64,000 bases of DNA, from the NCBI RefSeq assembly GCF_000382445.1, contig NZ_KB905472.1:3052103-3116102 (forward strand), in the 5' to 3' direction. This document shows positions 47,856 through 56,414 of the stretch, one piece after another. Both the position numbers and the translations under genes were made by a program. The stretch's first letter is position 1; each line of letters opens with the position of its first letter. Below the pieces are notes generated by a model. It had not been told where the DNA came from. It was given only the letters and a program-made list of their open reading frames with translations, and ran no database searches. This DNA comes from Phocaeicola massiliensis B84634 = Timone 84634 = DSM 17679 = JCM 13223. GTDB lineage: Bacteria > Bacteroidota > Bacteroidia > Bacteroidales > Bacteroidaceae.

Positions 47856-48077
47856 CTAATACTCTTCTTCATTGAAGAAGAAATCTTCTTTGCTCGGATA
47901 ATCCGGCCAAATATCCTCTATACTTTCATAGATTTCGCCTTCATCCTCCATCTCCTGCAAGTTTTCGATTACTTCCAACGGAGCACCCGAACGCATTGCA
48001 TAGTCAATCAACTCATCCTTTGTAGCAGGCCAGGGAGCATCTTCCAACTTCGAGGCCAATTCTAATGTCCAGTACAT
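47856..48077 (-). CDS. DUF2795 family protein
   Basis: 73 residues from the ATG at 48075-48077 (MYWTLELASKLEDAPWPATK); the 18-residue upstream extension is discarded because the family begins here. The acidic protein contains DELIDYAMRSGAPLEVIENL, typical of this small uncharacterised domain widespread in Bacteroidetes. It ends the operon with the cobalamin adenosyltransferase gene. No function is known. Confidence 0.85.
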   Translation of the reverse strand: MYWTLELASKLEDAPWPATKDELIDYAMRSGAPLEVIENLQEMEDEGEIYESIEDIWPDYPSKEDFFFNEEEY

Positions 48078-48148
48078 AGTTATCTTATTTTTAAAGTAAA
48101 TACTTTTCTTTCTGTCTCTATTTAGCCGCAAAAATATAATAAATTATT

Positions 48149-48718
48149 TCATTTGCAACTTTTATCCCAAAAAATTTCTTCCTTTTTTGCAAGATAGTTC
48201 AACTTCCGTGCCAAAATGAACAGATAATCCGACAATCTATTGACAAAAGCTGTAACACGAGCCTCTATCTCACATTCTCCCGCCAATGCCAATATACGAC
48301 GCTCAGCCCTCCGACACACCGTACGGCATATATGACAAACAGCAGCCCCACGCGCTCCTCCCGGCAGAATAAAGGCATGAAGAGGAGTAAGTGCATTGTC
48401 TATTTCATCGATAGCTTGTTCCAACAATGTAATATCTTTGTCATTTATACGGCTCTCCATGCGCAATTCAGTCTGGCTCTGATCGGTTGCCAAATAGGAA
48501 CCAACGGAAAATAACTTATTCTGTACATGGGCCACCAACCTTTTATCGGCCTCTTCTGTCAAATATGTTTGCAAAAGACCCAGATAGGAATTCAATTCAT
48601 CGACTGTTCCATAAGCTTCCAAGCGTATGTGAGTCTTAGGCACACGAACTCCTCCTACCAATGAAGTGGTGCCCTTATCGCCTGTCTTCGTGTATATCAT
48701 ACTTTTTTTCATGGTCAT
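48149..48718 (-). CDS. ATP:cob(I)alamin adenosyltransferase, PduO type
   Basis: 189 residues (187 if the third codon ATG is used). It makes adenosylcobalamin from cob(I)alamin and ATP. The N-terminal [16 protein letters not shown] is the ATP-binding signature, followed by [14 protein letters not shown] and the helical [20 protein letters not shown] and [15 protein letters not shown] segments. It serves B12-dependent enzymes elsewhere; no other B12 gene is nearby. It lies 2 bases after the methyltransferase-like gene. Confidence 0.94.
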   Translation of the reverse strand: MTMKKSMIYTKTGDKGTTSLVGGVRVPKTHIRLEAYGTVDELNSYLGLLQTYLTEEADKRLVAHVQNKLFSVGSYLATDQSQTELRMESRINDKDITLLEQAIDEIDNALTPLHAFILPGGARGAAVCHICRTVCRRAERRILALAGECEIEARVTAFVNRLSDYLFILARKLNYLAKKEEIFWDKSCK

Positions 48719-48720
48719 AT

Positions 48721-49344
48721 TTATAAAAAGTTGACTATATAATGCTGTTTATAACGATTCTTATTAAAAAATACCAGACCAATATCATATAAATCAAAAG
48801 TAATACCGACTCGTTCGTCAGCAACCACCTCTTTCCACCATTTGCGCTTCTCTTGTGATTCGTAAATTCCTCCGATGATAAACCAACTGTCGGGCTGCAC
48901 ATAAGGCAACGCCTCTTCAAACACCTCTTGAAAGAAAGGAGTATGTGCAATGTGCAGACAATCGACGCTTTTCAGTTCTTCCAACTTTTTGGTCAGTTGC
49001 AGCAACGTTTTATCCCGGTCTCTTCCCTTCAGCGTAACAGAGTCCATAGTGCGGCAAGCCGCACGCATATAACTGATGGATGCTCCATTACCAATCCCCA
49101 CTTCTATCAATGATTTCGGTCTGAAATAATTAACCAATCTGAACAGCAAACGGTTCACTTTGCGCCGATAGTGAGGCAGATAATTTGAAAAGCCCCTTTT
49201 CTTCAATATCCGGTATGCATAGTAAGGAGATCTCTCATAAATAATGGAAGTTATCAAAAAAAAATCGGACGGGGAGTGCACGCCGTAACCACAACGATGA
49301 CGGAAGCGTTTACACCATATCCATAGTCTGCAAAGAAAAAACAT
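48721..49344 (-). CDS. Class I SAM-dependent methyltransferase-like protein
   Basis: 207 residues. The Rossmann glycine motif is in [19 protein letters not shown] near residue 97, and the later [20 protein letters not shown] end fits an O-methyltransferase-like fold. The basic N-terminus ([20 protein letters not shown]) is conserved in an uncharacterised Bacteroidetes group as far as I recall. The substrate is unknown. First gene of the operon with the adenosyltransferase. Confidence 0.75.
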   Translation of the reverse strand: MFFLCRLWIWCKRFRHRCGYGVHSPSDFFLITSIIYERSPYYAYRILKKRGFSNYLPHYRRKVNRLLFRLVNYFRPKSLIEVGIGNGASISYMRAACRTMDSVTLKGRDRDKTLLQLTKKLEELKSVDCLHIAHTPFFQEVFEEALPYVQPDSWFIIGGIYESQEKRKWWKEVVADERVGITFDLYDIGLVFFNKNRYKQHYIVNFL

Positions 49345-49369
49345 ATTATTTCTAGGTTGTTAAGTTACA

Positions 49370-49417
49370 CAAAGATAAAAGATTGAAGAACAATATCGAA
49401 ATAAAACGCTACTTTTG
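49370..49417. promoter_or_regulatory. Divergent promoter pair
   Basis: Minus strand TATCTTTG (49370-49377) serves the methyltransferase-like operon, 25 bases before its ATG. Plus strand TACTTTTG (49410-49417) serves the peptidase gene, 33 bases before its ATG. Both fit TAnnTTTG. Confidence 0.6.
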
Positions 49418-49450
49418 TTGCCTATTAGCTTATTTTATCAGAAAAGAATT

Positions 49451-50758
49451 ATGAAACACACTATCTCTCTTTTTATATGGACAGTATGTATTCTGCTACT
49501 GCCATTAGAGTTCATCCATGCAGAAAACAATCCTACCGAGCTGCTAAAAAAGCTCCAAAGTCTTCCGGGAATTACCGACATTAAGCCGCTCGAAAGCAAT
49601 GCATATCCCGAAAAATATGTTTTGTTCATCGAGCAATTGCTCGATCCTAAACACCCGGAAGCCGGTAGTTTCAAACAACGAATCATCTTAGGTCATATTG
49701 GTTTTGACCGTCCTACTATCTTGGTAACCGAAGGATATGCCGCCACTTATGCGTTAGCGCCACGATATCAGGAAGAGCTCTCCAAACGATTAAACGCCAA
49801 TCTGGTATTTGTGGAATACCGTTATTTTGATGCATCCATGCCTGACCCTTGCAACTGGGATTACCTGACTGTAGAAAACTCCCTGTATGACTTACATCAC
49901 GTCACCACCACCTTTAAGCAACTTTATCCTCAAAAATGGATTTCGACAGGAATCAGTAAAGGAGGGCAAACCACCATGTTCTATCGTGCCTACTTCCCTG
50001 ACGATGTTGATTTCTCCGTTCCTTATGTAGCTCCCCTCAACAAATCACTGGAAGACGGGCGCCATGAACCTTTCATTGCCGAAACAGTCTCCACAGCCCA
50101 AAATCGGGAAAAAGTAAAAGAATTCCAATTGGAAGTATTAAAAAGAAAGGCTGAGTTACTGCCTATGTTCGAGAGATATTGTTTAAACAAAGGATATACT
50201 TTCCGTGTACCCATTACAGAAATCTATGATTTCAATGTGCTGGAATATTCCTTCGCATTATGGCAATGGGGCACTTCCGTCACTAAGATACCTTCACCCA
50301 AAGCCGACAATCAAACTATCTTCAACCACTTCATCGCTATCTGTGAGCCTGATTATTTTTCGGAGCAATCCCCCTATCCTTCTTTTAATGTACAAGCAGC
50401 CAAGGAATTAGGGTATTATGGATATGACACCAAGCCTTTTGAAAAATATCTCACTATCAAAAGTAGCAAAAACTATATGTACCGGGTTATGCTTCCGGCC
50501 GATTTGCAGCACCTCAGTTTTGATGATACGCTCTATAAGAAAACGGTGAAATTCTTGAAGGAAAACGACCCGAAAATGATTTATATCTATGGAGGAGATG
50601 ATCCATGGACTGCATCGGGCGTCACCTGGCTGGAAGAAAAAGAAAATATCAAGGTATATACATTACCCGGTGGCAGTCACCGCACACGTATCGGCAGCTT
50701 CGATAAAAAAACACAAGAAGAGATCATGACACTCATAAACCGGTGGTTAAAAGAGTAG
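49451..50758 (+). CDS. Secreted S37-type serine peptidase (tripeptidyl aminopeptidase family)
   Basis: 435 residues from the ATG at 49451 (MKHTISLFIWTVCILLLPLE), which starts a clear signal peptide; the longer frame adds 12 residues before it. The alpha/beta-hydrolase nucleophile is in STGISKGGQTTMFYR (G-x-S-x-G-G). Asp in YGGDDPWTASG and the His of GGSHRTRIGS complete a triad. The family, known from Streptomyces, trims tripeptides from protein N-termini; Bacteroidetes members are mostly untested. Confidence 0.85.
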   Translation: MKHTISLFIWTVCILLLPLEFIHAENNPTELLKKLQSLPGITDIKPLESNAYPEKYVLFIEQLLDPKHPEAGSFKQRIILGHIGFDRPTILVTEGYAATYALAPRYQEELSKRLNANLVFVEYRYFDASMPDPCNWDYLTVENSLYDLHHVTTTFKQLYPQKWISTGISKGGQTTMFYRAYFPDDVDFSVPYVAPLNKSLEDGRHEPFIAETVSTAQNREKVKEFQLEVLKRKAELLPMFERYCLNKGYTFRVPITEIYDFNVLEYSFALWQWGTSVTKIPSPKADNQTIFNHFIAICEPDYFSEQSPYPSFNVQAAKELGYYGYDTKPFEKYLTIKSSKNYMYRVMLPADLQHLSFDDTLYKKTVKFLKENDPKMIYIYGGDDPWTASGVTWLEEKENIKVYTLPGGSHRTRIGSFDKKTQEEIMTLINRWLKE

Positions 50759-50801
50759 ACTTTCTTCATCGCCGGCTCCCGGCAAATATAACAATACCAA
50801 A

Positions 50802-50849
50802 GAATCCCATTTTACCGTCTTCTTGCATAGAGACAGCAAAATGGGATTC
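50802..50849. terminator. Hairpin downstream of the peptidase gene
   Basis: A 12-bp perfect inverted repeat (GAATCCCATTTT with AAAATGGGATTC) and inner GTCT/AGAC pair. No T-run follows on the plus strand. It lies in the 375-base gap 50759-51133, which holds no gene; an integration site is expected there but no repeat identifying it was found. Confidence 0.6.
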
Positions 50850-51133
50850 ACTTCATATTATTAACACTCTAAAGTAAACGCAGCAAGAAAAAGCAAGGTT
50901 GATGATAATACAGCAAGAATGCAGTCTATTAAGCAGTTAGGTGTTTAACTCATAATACTGCATAAGCTGAAAAAGGAGATCCGCTAAAAACTGCGAAAGA
51001 CTTCAGTTCCCATATCGTTACTGATATAACGGGAATAAGAAACGGCACAACGGGTTCTATTTCAGTAATTTGCACAGTTTTTCATACCTGAGGACAACTC
51101 GCTTGATATTAACTTTGTAACGATCAAAAAAGT

Positions 51134-52381
51134 ATGAAAACGAGTATGAGCAGATCGACTTTCAAAATCCTCTTCTACGTGAAGAAGGGCAGCGAGAGAG
51201 CCAACGGCTATCTCCCCCTAATGTGCCGTCTTACGGTGGACGGTGAAATCAAGCAGTTCAGTTGTAAACTGGACGTACCTCCGAAACTTTGGGACGTGAA
51301 AACGGCACGTGCCACGGGCAAGAGCGCCGAGGCGCAGAAAATCAATGCGGCGGTTGACCGGATACGCGTGGACGTGAACCGCCGTTATCAGGAACTGATG
51401 CAGTCCGACGGCTATGTCACCGCCGCCAGGCTGAGGGACGCCTGCCTCGGGTTGGGCGTGAAACGCGAGACGCTGTTGAAACTCTTCGAGCAGCACAACG
51501 GGGAGTTCATCAAGAAAGTGGGACACAGCCGCGTGCAGGGAACATACAACCGCTACCGTACCATATACAGGCACCTTTGCGAGTTCGTCCCGAAAGTATA
51601 CCGCCGTGACGACATTCCCCTAAAGGAACTCAACCTGACGTTCATCAACAACTTCGAGTATTTCCTGCGTACGGAGAAGAAATGCCGCACCAATACCATA
51701 TGGGGTTACATGATCGGGCTCAAGCACGTCATCTCCATCGCCCGCAACAGCGGTGCGCTTCCCTTCAACCCCTTCGCCGGGTACATCAACTCCCCCGAGA
51801 GCGTTGACCGGGGCTACCTAACAGAGCGTGAGATACAGACGCTGATGGAAGCCCCGGTGAAAAGCGGGACCTGCGAACTGGTACGCGACCTCTTCATCTT
51901 CTCTGTGTTCACCGGACTGGCATACGCGGACGTGAAGGCGCTGACGACCGACCGGCTCCAGACCTTCTTCGACGGCAACCTCTGGATCATCACCCGCCGG
52001 CGCAAGACAAACACCGAGTCCAACATCCGCCTGCTGGACGTTCCCAAGCGCATCATAGAGAAGTACAAGGGGCTGTCCAAGGACGATCATGTATTTCCGG
52101 TACCAAGCAACGGCAGATGCAACACCATATTGAAGGAACTTGGCAGGCAGTGCGGTTTCAAGATAAGGCTGACCTATCATGTTGCCCGGCATACGAACGC
52201 CACCACCGTGCTGCTCTCGCACGGTGTGCCCATCGAGACCGTAAGCCGCCTTTTGGGGCATACGGATTTGAAAACCACCCAGATATATGCCCGGATAACC
52301 AACCAGAAGATCAGCAGCGACATGGAAATCCTGTCCCATAAGCTGGAAAAGATGGAGAAGGAGATATGCGATGCCATCTGA
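51134..52381 (+). CDS. Tyrosine integrase of a Bacteroides mobile element
   Basis: 415 residues: an arm-binding N-terminal domain (STFKILFYVKKGSERANGYL), a SAM-like core-binding domain (about 105-205) and the catalytic domain (215-405) with YHVARHTNATTVLLSHG and LLGHTDLKTTQIYARIT (Tyr nucleophile). The position of catalytic Arg I reads FTGLAYADVKAL, with Ala in place of Arg. This is a known feature of IntDOT-type integrases of Bacteroides conjugative transposons. It drives integration and excision of the element beginning here. Confidence 0.93.
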   Translation: MKTSMSRSTFKILFYVKKGSERANGYLPLMCRLTVDGEIKQFSCKLDVPPKLWDVKTARATGKSAEAQKINAAVDRIRVDVNRRYQELMQSDGYVTAARLRDACLGLGVKRETLLKLFEQHNGEFIKKVGHSRVQGTYNRYRTIYRHLCEFVPKVYRRDDIPLKELNLTFINNFEYFLRTEKKCRTNTIWGYMIGLKHVISIARNSGALPFNPFAGYINSPESVDRGYLTEREIQTLMEAPVKSGTCELVRDLFIFSVFTGLAYADVKALTTDRLQTFFDGNLWIITRRRKTNTESNIRLLDVPKRIIEKYKGLSKDDHVFPVPSNGRCNTILKELGRQCGFKIRLTYHVARHTNATTVLLSHGVPIETVSRLLGHTDLKTTQIYARITNQKISSDMEILSHKLEKMEKEICDAI

Positions 52382-52430
52382 GGAAATGGTATTTACGAAA
52401 CGGACGATTTTCCCCTTCCTCATCAAAGTT

Positions 52431-52537
52431 CGTCCGTCCCTGCGGGACTCCGCGTTTTCCCTTCGGTTTCCGGTAGAAAATTTCCGCATGGTGAAATTTT
52501 CTACCGGAAAAACGCTCCGAAAGCGCAGGGACGGACG
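52431..52537. repeat. 107-bp nested palindrome after the integrase gene
   Basis: Outer arms CGTCCGTCCCTGCG (52431-52444) and CGCAGGGACGGACG (52524-52537) match perfectly. An inner 18-bp perfect pair, TTTCCGGTAGAAAATTTC (52467-52484) and its complement (52493-52510), encloses an 8-nt loop; GCGTTTT/AAAACGC pairs between them. It begins 50 bases past the integrase stop. Confidence 0.9.
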
Positions 52538-52615
52538 TAAAAGGGATTCAGAAGGCGAAAACTGCGACCGACGTAGTGCATGTGCGACAAGGAAAAGAAC
52601 TATCCGGGAGCCCCT

Positions 52616-52640
52616 TTTCATGCCGTACCCCGGCATGAAA
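52616..52640. repeat. 10-bp hairpin TTTCATGCCG
   Basis: Perfect 10-bp stem with loop TACCC at 52626-52630. It lies in the gap 52382-52873, which beyond this and the large palindrome shows no supported gene. Confidence 0.7.
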
Positions 52641-52873
52641 CCGCTTTCCTCTCCGGCTGTGGTGAAGGCTCTCCTGCTCCCTCTGCATTGCATATGCGGG
52701 TTGTTCCGCCTGTATCCACGTCAGCCGGTATTGCCTGCCCTTTCCTTGGTAGAAACGGCTTGTCGCAACAGGCGGCGTGACACAAACTTTTCCGGATATG
52801 GAGGAACATTCCGAAAAATACACCGTACATTTGTACATCGAACCAATAATAACCGAATAACCGTTAAAAGAAC

Positions 52874-53677
52874 ATGGCTAAAATTAAAGTCCAAAATACA
52901 GAAGTGACAGTCATCACGTACAATGACAAGGATTATATCTCCCTGACCGACATGGTCCGCAATATGGAAAACGGTCCCGCCCTTATTGAAAAGTGGTTGC
53001 GTAACAAGAATACCGTCGAGTTTCTGGGCATATGGGAGGAGATGTACAATCCGGATTTTAATTCCCCCGAATTCGAGGGAATTAAAAACGAGGCCGGGTT
53101 GAACCGTTTCATCCTTTCCGTCAAACAATGGGTGGAAAAGACCAACTCCAAAGGTATCATCGCCAAGGCCGGACGCTATGGAGGGACTTACGCACACAAG
53201 GATATCGCGTTCGAGTTCGCCACGTGGGTATCCCCTCAATTCAAGCTGTACCTGCTGAAAGAGTTCCAGCGGTTGAAAGAGGAGGAGCAGGCCCAGCTCG
53301 GCTGGAGTGCGAAACGGGAACTGTCAAAGATCAACTACCGCATACATACCGATGCCATCAGGCAGAACCTGATACCGGTGGAAGTCACCCCCGCACAGGC
53401 CGGCGTCATCTATGCGGAAGAGGCGGACGTGCTCAACGTGGCCATGTTCGGGATGACCGCCAGGATGTGGCGTGAGCAGAATCCCGGTCTGAAGGGCAAT
53501 ATCCGTGACTATGCCTCCATCAATGAACTGATCTGCCTCTCCAATATGGAAAACCTGAACGCCGTATTCATAGACCAGGGCATACCGCAGGGCGAACGGC
53601 TCGTGAGACTGAACCGGATAGCCATCCAGCAGATGCGTGTGCTGGAAGATGATGGCGGACGAAAACTGCTTGAATGA
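52874..53677 (+). CDS. KilA-N domain DNA-binding protein
   Basis: 267 residues. The KilA-N domain spans about residues 10-135 (DKDYISLTDMVRNMENGPAL, KGIIAKAGRYGGTYAHKDIA, FEFATWVSPQFKLYLLKEF). The C-terminal half (about 150-267) is helical and conserved in Bacteroides element and phage proteins but has no assigned role. KilA-N is a DNA-binding fold common in phage and plasmid proteins. Whether it acts as repressor, stabiliser or defence here is unknown. It follows the palindrome region by 230 bases. Confidence 0.88.
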   Translation: MAKIKVQNTEVTVITYNDKDYISLTDMVRNMENGPALIEKWLRNKNTVEFLGIWEEMYNPDFNSPEFEGIKNEAGLNRFILSVKQWVEKTNSKGIIAKAGRYGGTYAHKDIAFEFATWVSPQFKLYLLKEFQRLKEEEQAQLGWSAKRELSKINYRIHTDAIRQNLIPVEVTPAQAGVIYAEEADVLNVAMFGMTARMWREQNPGLKGNIRDYASINELICLSNMENLNAVFIDQGIPQGERLVRLNRIAIQQMRVLEDDGGRKLLE

Positions 53678-53787
53678 GAATTCCGGCAGGCAACGCATCG
53701 GCATGTCCGTAAACGGGGCAAGGAGGTGAAATGCCGCCTGATCCACATTCATGCATGGGATATGGGATACTGAAGCTACGGAACGGC

Positions 53788-54114
53788 TTACGGCCTGATA
53801 TCAAGTGTCATAACCGTTCCATGGCGGGGTATTGTCCGGAACACATTCCCGAATGAGGTCTTCCATGATTTTAAAGGACTCCGTATTTCGAAAGGAACAA
53901 CGTACACATACAATTTCTCCGGAACGGCTAACCTTCCTGTCACTTCCCTGTAATCCTCCCCAAAATCAACACTGCCGTATAAACCGCATGAAAGCCCGGA
54001 CATGCTTCCTGTTTCCAATCCCATATCCGTTCCTTCCGCAATATCACATATTGCCGTTCTCATTCCATATCCTTGAATATTTCTCCAAATATGCCGAAGA
54101 CAGAAAAACCGCAT
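53788..54114 (-). CDS. Possible small hypothetical protein
   Basis: A 108-codon minus-strand frame inside the 706-base gap 53678-54383. Its C-terminal half (SCGLYGSVDFGEDYREVTGR, KLYVYVVPFEIRSPLKSW) has a more protein-like composition than the opposing frame, but there is no recognised domain and no promoter. It may equally be chance. No other gene is seen in this gap. Confidence 0.3.
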   Translation of the reverse strand: MRFFCLRHIWRNIQGYGMRTAICDIAEGTDMGLETGSMSGLSCGLYGSVDFGEDYREVTGRLAVPEKLYVYVVPFEIRSPLKSWKTSFGNVFRTIPRHGTVMTLDIRP

Positions 54115-54187
54115 GGTATTTTAGATTCTCACCGGACAGGCAATAGACAGGAGGAATCCGTCATCCTCATTTCTTGCGGCAAAAATA

Positions 54188-54312
54188 GTTGTTTTTCAGG
54201 CCGGTCCCGCAAGGCGGCCCTTCGGGCTGGTTGCTCGTGAAAAAATCTTCCTCACGCTTCGCATGAGCGTATTTTTTCACGGCAAGCCTTGCCGGAGACC
54301 GCCGAAAAACAA
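54188..54312. repeat. Imperfect 120-bp palindrome with 11-bp core stem
   Basis: CGTGAAAAAAT (54236-54246) pairs with ATTTTTTCACG (54271-54281); outer GTTTTTC (54190) pairs with GAAAAAC near the right end, and GGCAAG/CTTGCC forms a side stem. Such structured intergenic DNA is common near transfer or regulatory regions of Bacteroides elements. No function can be read directly. Confidence 0.7.
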
Positions 54313-54383
54313 ACAGGAGGAAGCACAAGAAATAAGAATGCCTACCCGTGTAGGCCATGTATAACTCAAAAAAATATAAAGCT

Positions 54384-54944
54384 ATGGCAGACAAGAGCGC
54401 AGAAAAGGAAAGACTGTTCAACGAGTGGTTCACAAAATCCTATGACAGGCTGAGAGGGGCGTTACGCCGGTACGGAATGCTGGACGAGGATAATTTCCAT
54501 GACACCTACCTTTTCGTAAGAAGGCAGGTGCTGGTTCCCGGAAAGGACATAACGGACTATGACGCGTATTTCATCGGATGCTACAAAAAGGCGGCCCTGG
54601 CAAAGATTAAAAGGGAGAACCGGTATGCACACCCTGAAGATGATTTCTTCCTCCGATGTGGCGAGGAGGCAAAATTCCTTTCCGAGGACGACCTGAACGG
54701 GTGCGAGAGGCTGGTTAAGGACATACTGCGTTTCGTAAGGCAGAAGTTCTCCTACGAGGAGTACCGGATGTTCATGCTCAGGTTCTATGAGGCGCAGTTC
54801 TCGTTCAAGGCACTGGCGGAATGCATGGGCGTATCGGCATCGGCCATATCACAGAAAGTATGCAGGATAGTGGACGCGGTACGTACCCACAGCGGTTTCG
54901 CATGGAGAAGCCGGATGCTGGCGGTGGAAAGCTTCATGTATTAA
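54384..54944 (+). CDS. Sigma-70-like protein of the mobile element
   Basis: 186 residues from the ATG at 54384 (MADKSAEKERLFNEWF); nine upstream codons are in frame but begin in the spacer. The N-terminal half resembles sigma region 2 (SYDRLRGALRRYGMLDEDNF, AYFIGCYKKAALAKIKREN). The C-terminal half has a region-4-like helix-turn-helix (SFKALAECMGVSASAISQKV). Length fits ECF-type factors, but similarity is only by pattern, so a diverged sigma or an HTH regulator are both possible. Confidence 0.65.
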   Translation: MADKSAEKERLFNEWFTKSYDRLRGALRRYGMLDEDNFHDTYLFVRRQVLVPGKDITDYDAYFIGCYKKAALAKIKRENRYAHPEDDFFLRCGEEAKFLSEDDLNGCERLVKDILRFVRQKFSYEEYRMFMLRFYEAQFSFKALAECMGVSASAISQKVCRIVDAVRTHSGFAWRSRMLAVESFMY

Positions 54945-54983
54945 AAAAACGAAAACAGTTCAACCGATAAAAGAAAGACAATT

Positions 54984-55376
54984 ATGGCACTGATAGTATA
55001 CAACAGGGAAAACTCCCGTCCGCAGGAAGTCACATACAAGGGAAAGCGGACCATCAACCTTGACAGCAGGGGGACCGTCTATCTGTCAAAGACGATGTCA
55101 ATCGAATTGGGAATCCTCGGCGGCGGACGGGTGAACTTCGCCCACGACGACGAAACGGATGACTGGTACATCTGCCGATCCGATGACAACGAGGGGTTCA
55201 TCGTCTGGAAGGACAAAAGATGCGCAAGGTTCTCGGCGGGGTTTATCGTGCAGAGGCTCATGCGGCAGGCGAAGGTGGAAAGGAAGAGCGTGCAGTTCAT
55301 GATGGCGAGAATGCCGGTGGAGATTGGCGGGGTAGCCTATTACAAGATACTGCTCTCGAACCCGATACTCAGATAA
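54984..55376 (+). CDS. Conserved hypothetical protein of mobile elements
   Basis: 130 residues, not recognised. No signal peptide or membrane helix. It has a beta-rich N-terminal half (RTINLDSRGTVYLSKTMSIE, GGGRVNFAHDDETDDWYICR) and a basic middle (RLMRQAKVERKSVQFM). The N-terminal part resembles small beta-barrel DNA-binding proteins in size only. It follows the sigma-like gene by 39 bases in the same G+C-rich style, so it belongs to the element. Confidence 0.7.
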   Translation: MALIVYNRENSRPQEVTYKGKRTINLDSRGTVYLSKTMSIELGILGGGRVNFAHDDETDDWYICRSDDNEGFIVWKDKRCARFSAGFIVQRLMRQAKVERKSVQFMMARMPVEIGGVAYYKILLSNPILR

Positions 55377-55596
55377 AGGCATGGGCCGGAGGAGTCCGGC
55401 TGTATATGACATGACGGAAACAGGCGCATCCGACGGGACAGGAGCCCGGAGGGTGTGCCTGTTTTTATGCGCCGCCATTACGGGAACGGACCGTTCTATC
55501 GATACACGGCCCGCCCCAATTTCATAATGACATAATGGAATAAAGGCCTTGAGAATAAAAGTAGTGCCCTTTGCAATATAATAAAATTGGAAGCGT

Positions 55597-56073
55597 ATGA
55601 AAAGAACTTTTGTAATTAATTGGATTTTGATAGATTTATTCATTGTGTCTGTTATATCTTGGTTTAGACCGCATGTGACTGGGCGTGGGAACAGCCATGA
55701 AATCTGGCATAATTTGGCTATGTTTCATGTTTTGGGCAGTGTGCTGTTCCCTGTTGCCATAATATTCCATATGGCAACACACTGGGATTGATATAAGGGA
55801 ATCATAAAAAAATGGAATAGGCAAAAAAACAAGGCCACAGCTGTTCTCTCTATCATATTTTTACTGCTGTCCCTATTTCCCGTAGGGGATGTGGGGAACA
55901 TAGAAAGCAGCCTGAAACGCACAGGCGAAAAGGCCGGCTGCAATGTCCGCGTCAGCCCACACACAGCCAAATATACATTTGCCAATGATAAAAAGCAAGT
56001 ATTCCTTCCGCTTAAATATCTCATAACCAGCACTGAACAAATAATGTCTGCTTCCATGTCATTCCTGTCCTAA
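55597..56073 (+). pseudogene. DUF4405-like membrane protein broken by in-frame TGA
   Basis: The first 64 codons read INWILIDLFIVSVISWFRPH and FHVLGSVLFPVAIIFHMATH, two membrane helices with spaced histidines as in DUF4405 cytochrome-like proteins. A TGA at 55789-55791 follows THWD, where the family usually has Trp, and the same frame continues for 94 codons (YKGIIKKWNRQKNKATAVLS with a third helix) to 56073. The far end does not match the family clearly. A one-base nonsense mutation of a Trp codon is the simplest reading. Confidence 0.65.
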
Positions 56074-56253
56074 TAAGCAACATTGCATTCTTAGTATTTA
56101 GTCGTTGCAAGGTGGCAACTCTTTATGAAAAATTATATTGGAAACTTATATAACAGAAAAACATACCTCATTAAAATCTTAAATAATTTGACTCTTGCTA
56201 AAAAATATTTCCAAAAAAATGCAGGAAAATAACTTTTTTATTAAATGTATTTA

Positions 56254-56261
56254 TATATTTG
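56254..56261 (+). promoter_or_regulatory. -7 element of the second susCD locus
   Basis: TATATTTG fits TAnnTTTG and would give an A+T-rich leader of roughly 150 bases before the ATG at 56415. The 341-base gap 56074-56414 also holds a small GTTGC/GCAAC hairpin at 56104-56119 and nothing else recognised. Confidence 0.55.
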
Positions 56262-56414
56262 CATATAAATATCAAAATAACCTTTTTTAAAAAACTAATT
56301 TGTTAACATATTAACTTAAATATTTAATCTATGACAAAAACTATTTAAAAACCATTTCTACAATTCACCAATCAAAACAAAAATTGTTTCAAATACATTT
56401 TTAATATTAAATCT

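Larger units (their letters stand above)
51134..55376 (+). mobile_element. Integrase-bearing element segment, borders not identified
   Basis: From the integrase start to the end of the 130-residue gene the sequence is visibly G+C richer than both flanks and packed with long palindromes. It carries an integrase, a KilA-N protein, a sigma-like protein and an unknown protein, all on the plus strand. No relaxase, coupling protein, conjugation or phage structural gene is present. It is either a small integrative element using helper functions or the remains of a larger one. No flanking direct repeats could be recognised. Confidence 0.75.

Noticed and set aside
51818..52693. 291-codon minus-strand frame across the integrase 3' end and palindrome
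   Set aside because: Antisense to the integrase catalytic motifs and runs through the large palindrome; G+C-rich shadow.
52580..52780. 66-codon plus-strand gene between the integrase and KilA-N genes
   Set aside because: It runs through a hairpin, has no start-site support and overlaps several competing frames on both strands.
51134..55376. Prophage
   Set aside because: Despite the KilA-N protein there are no capsid, portal, terminase, tail or lysis genes.
55725..56057. 110-codon minus-strand gene
   Set aside because: It is opposite the DUF4405-like frame, whose membrane helices and spaced histidines are more convincing.
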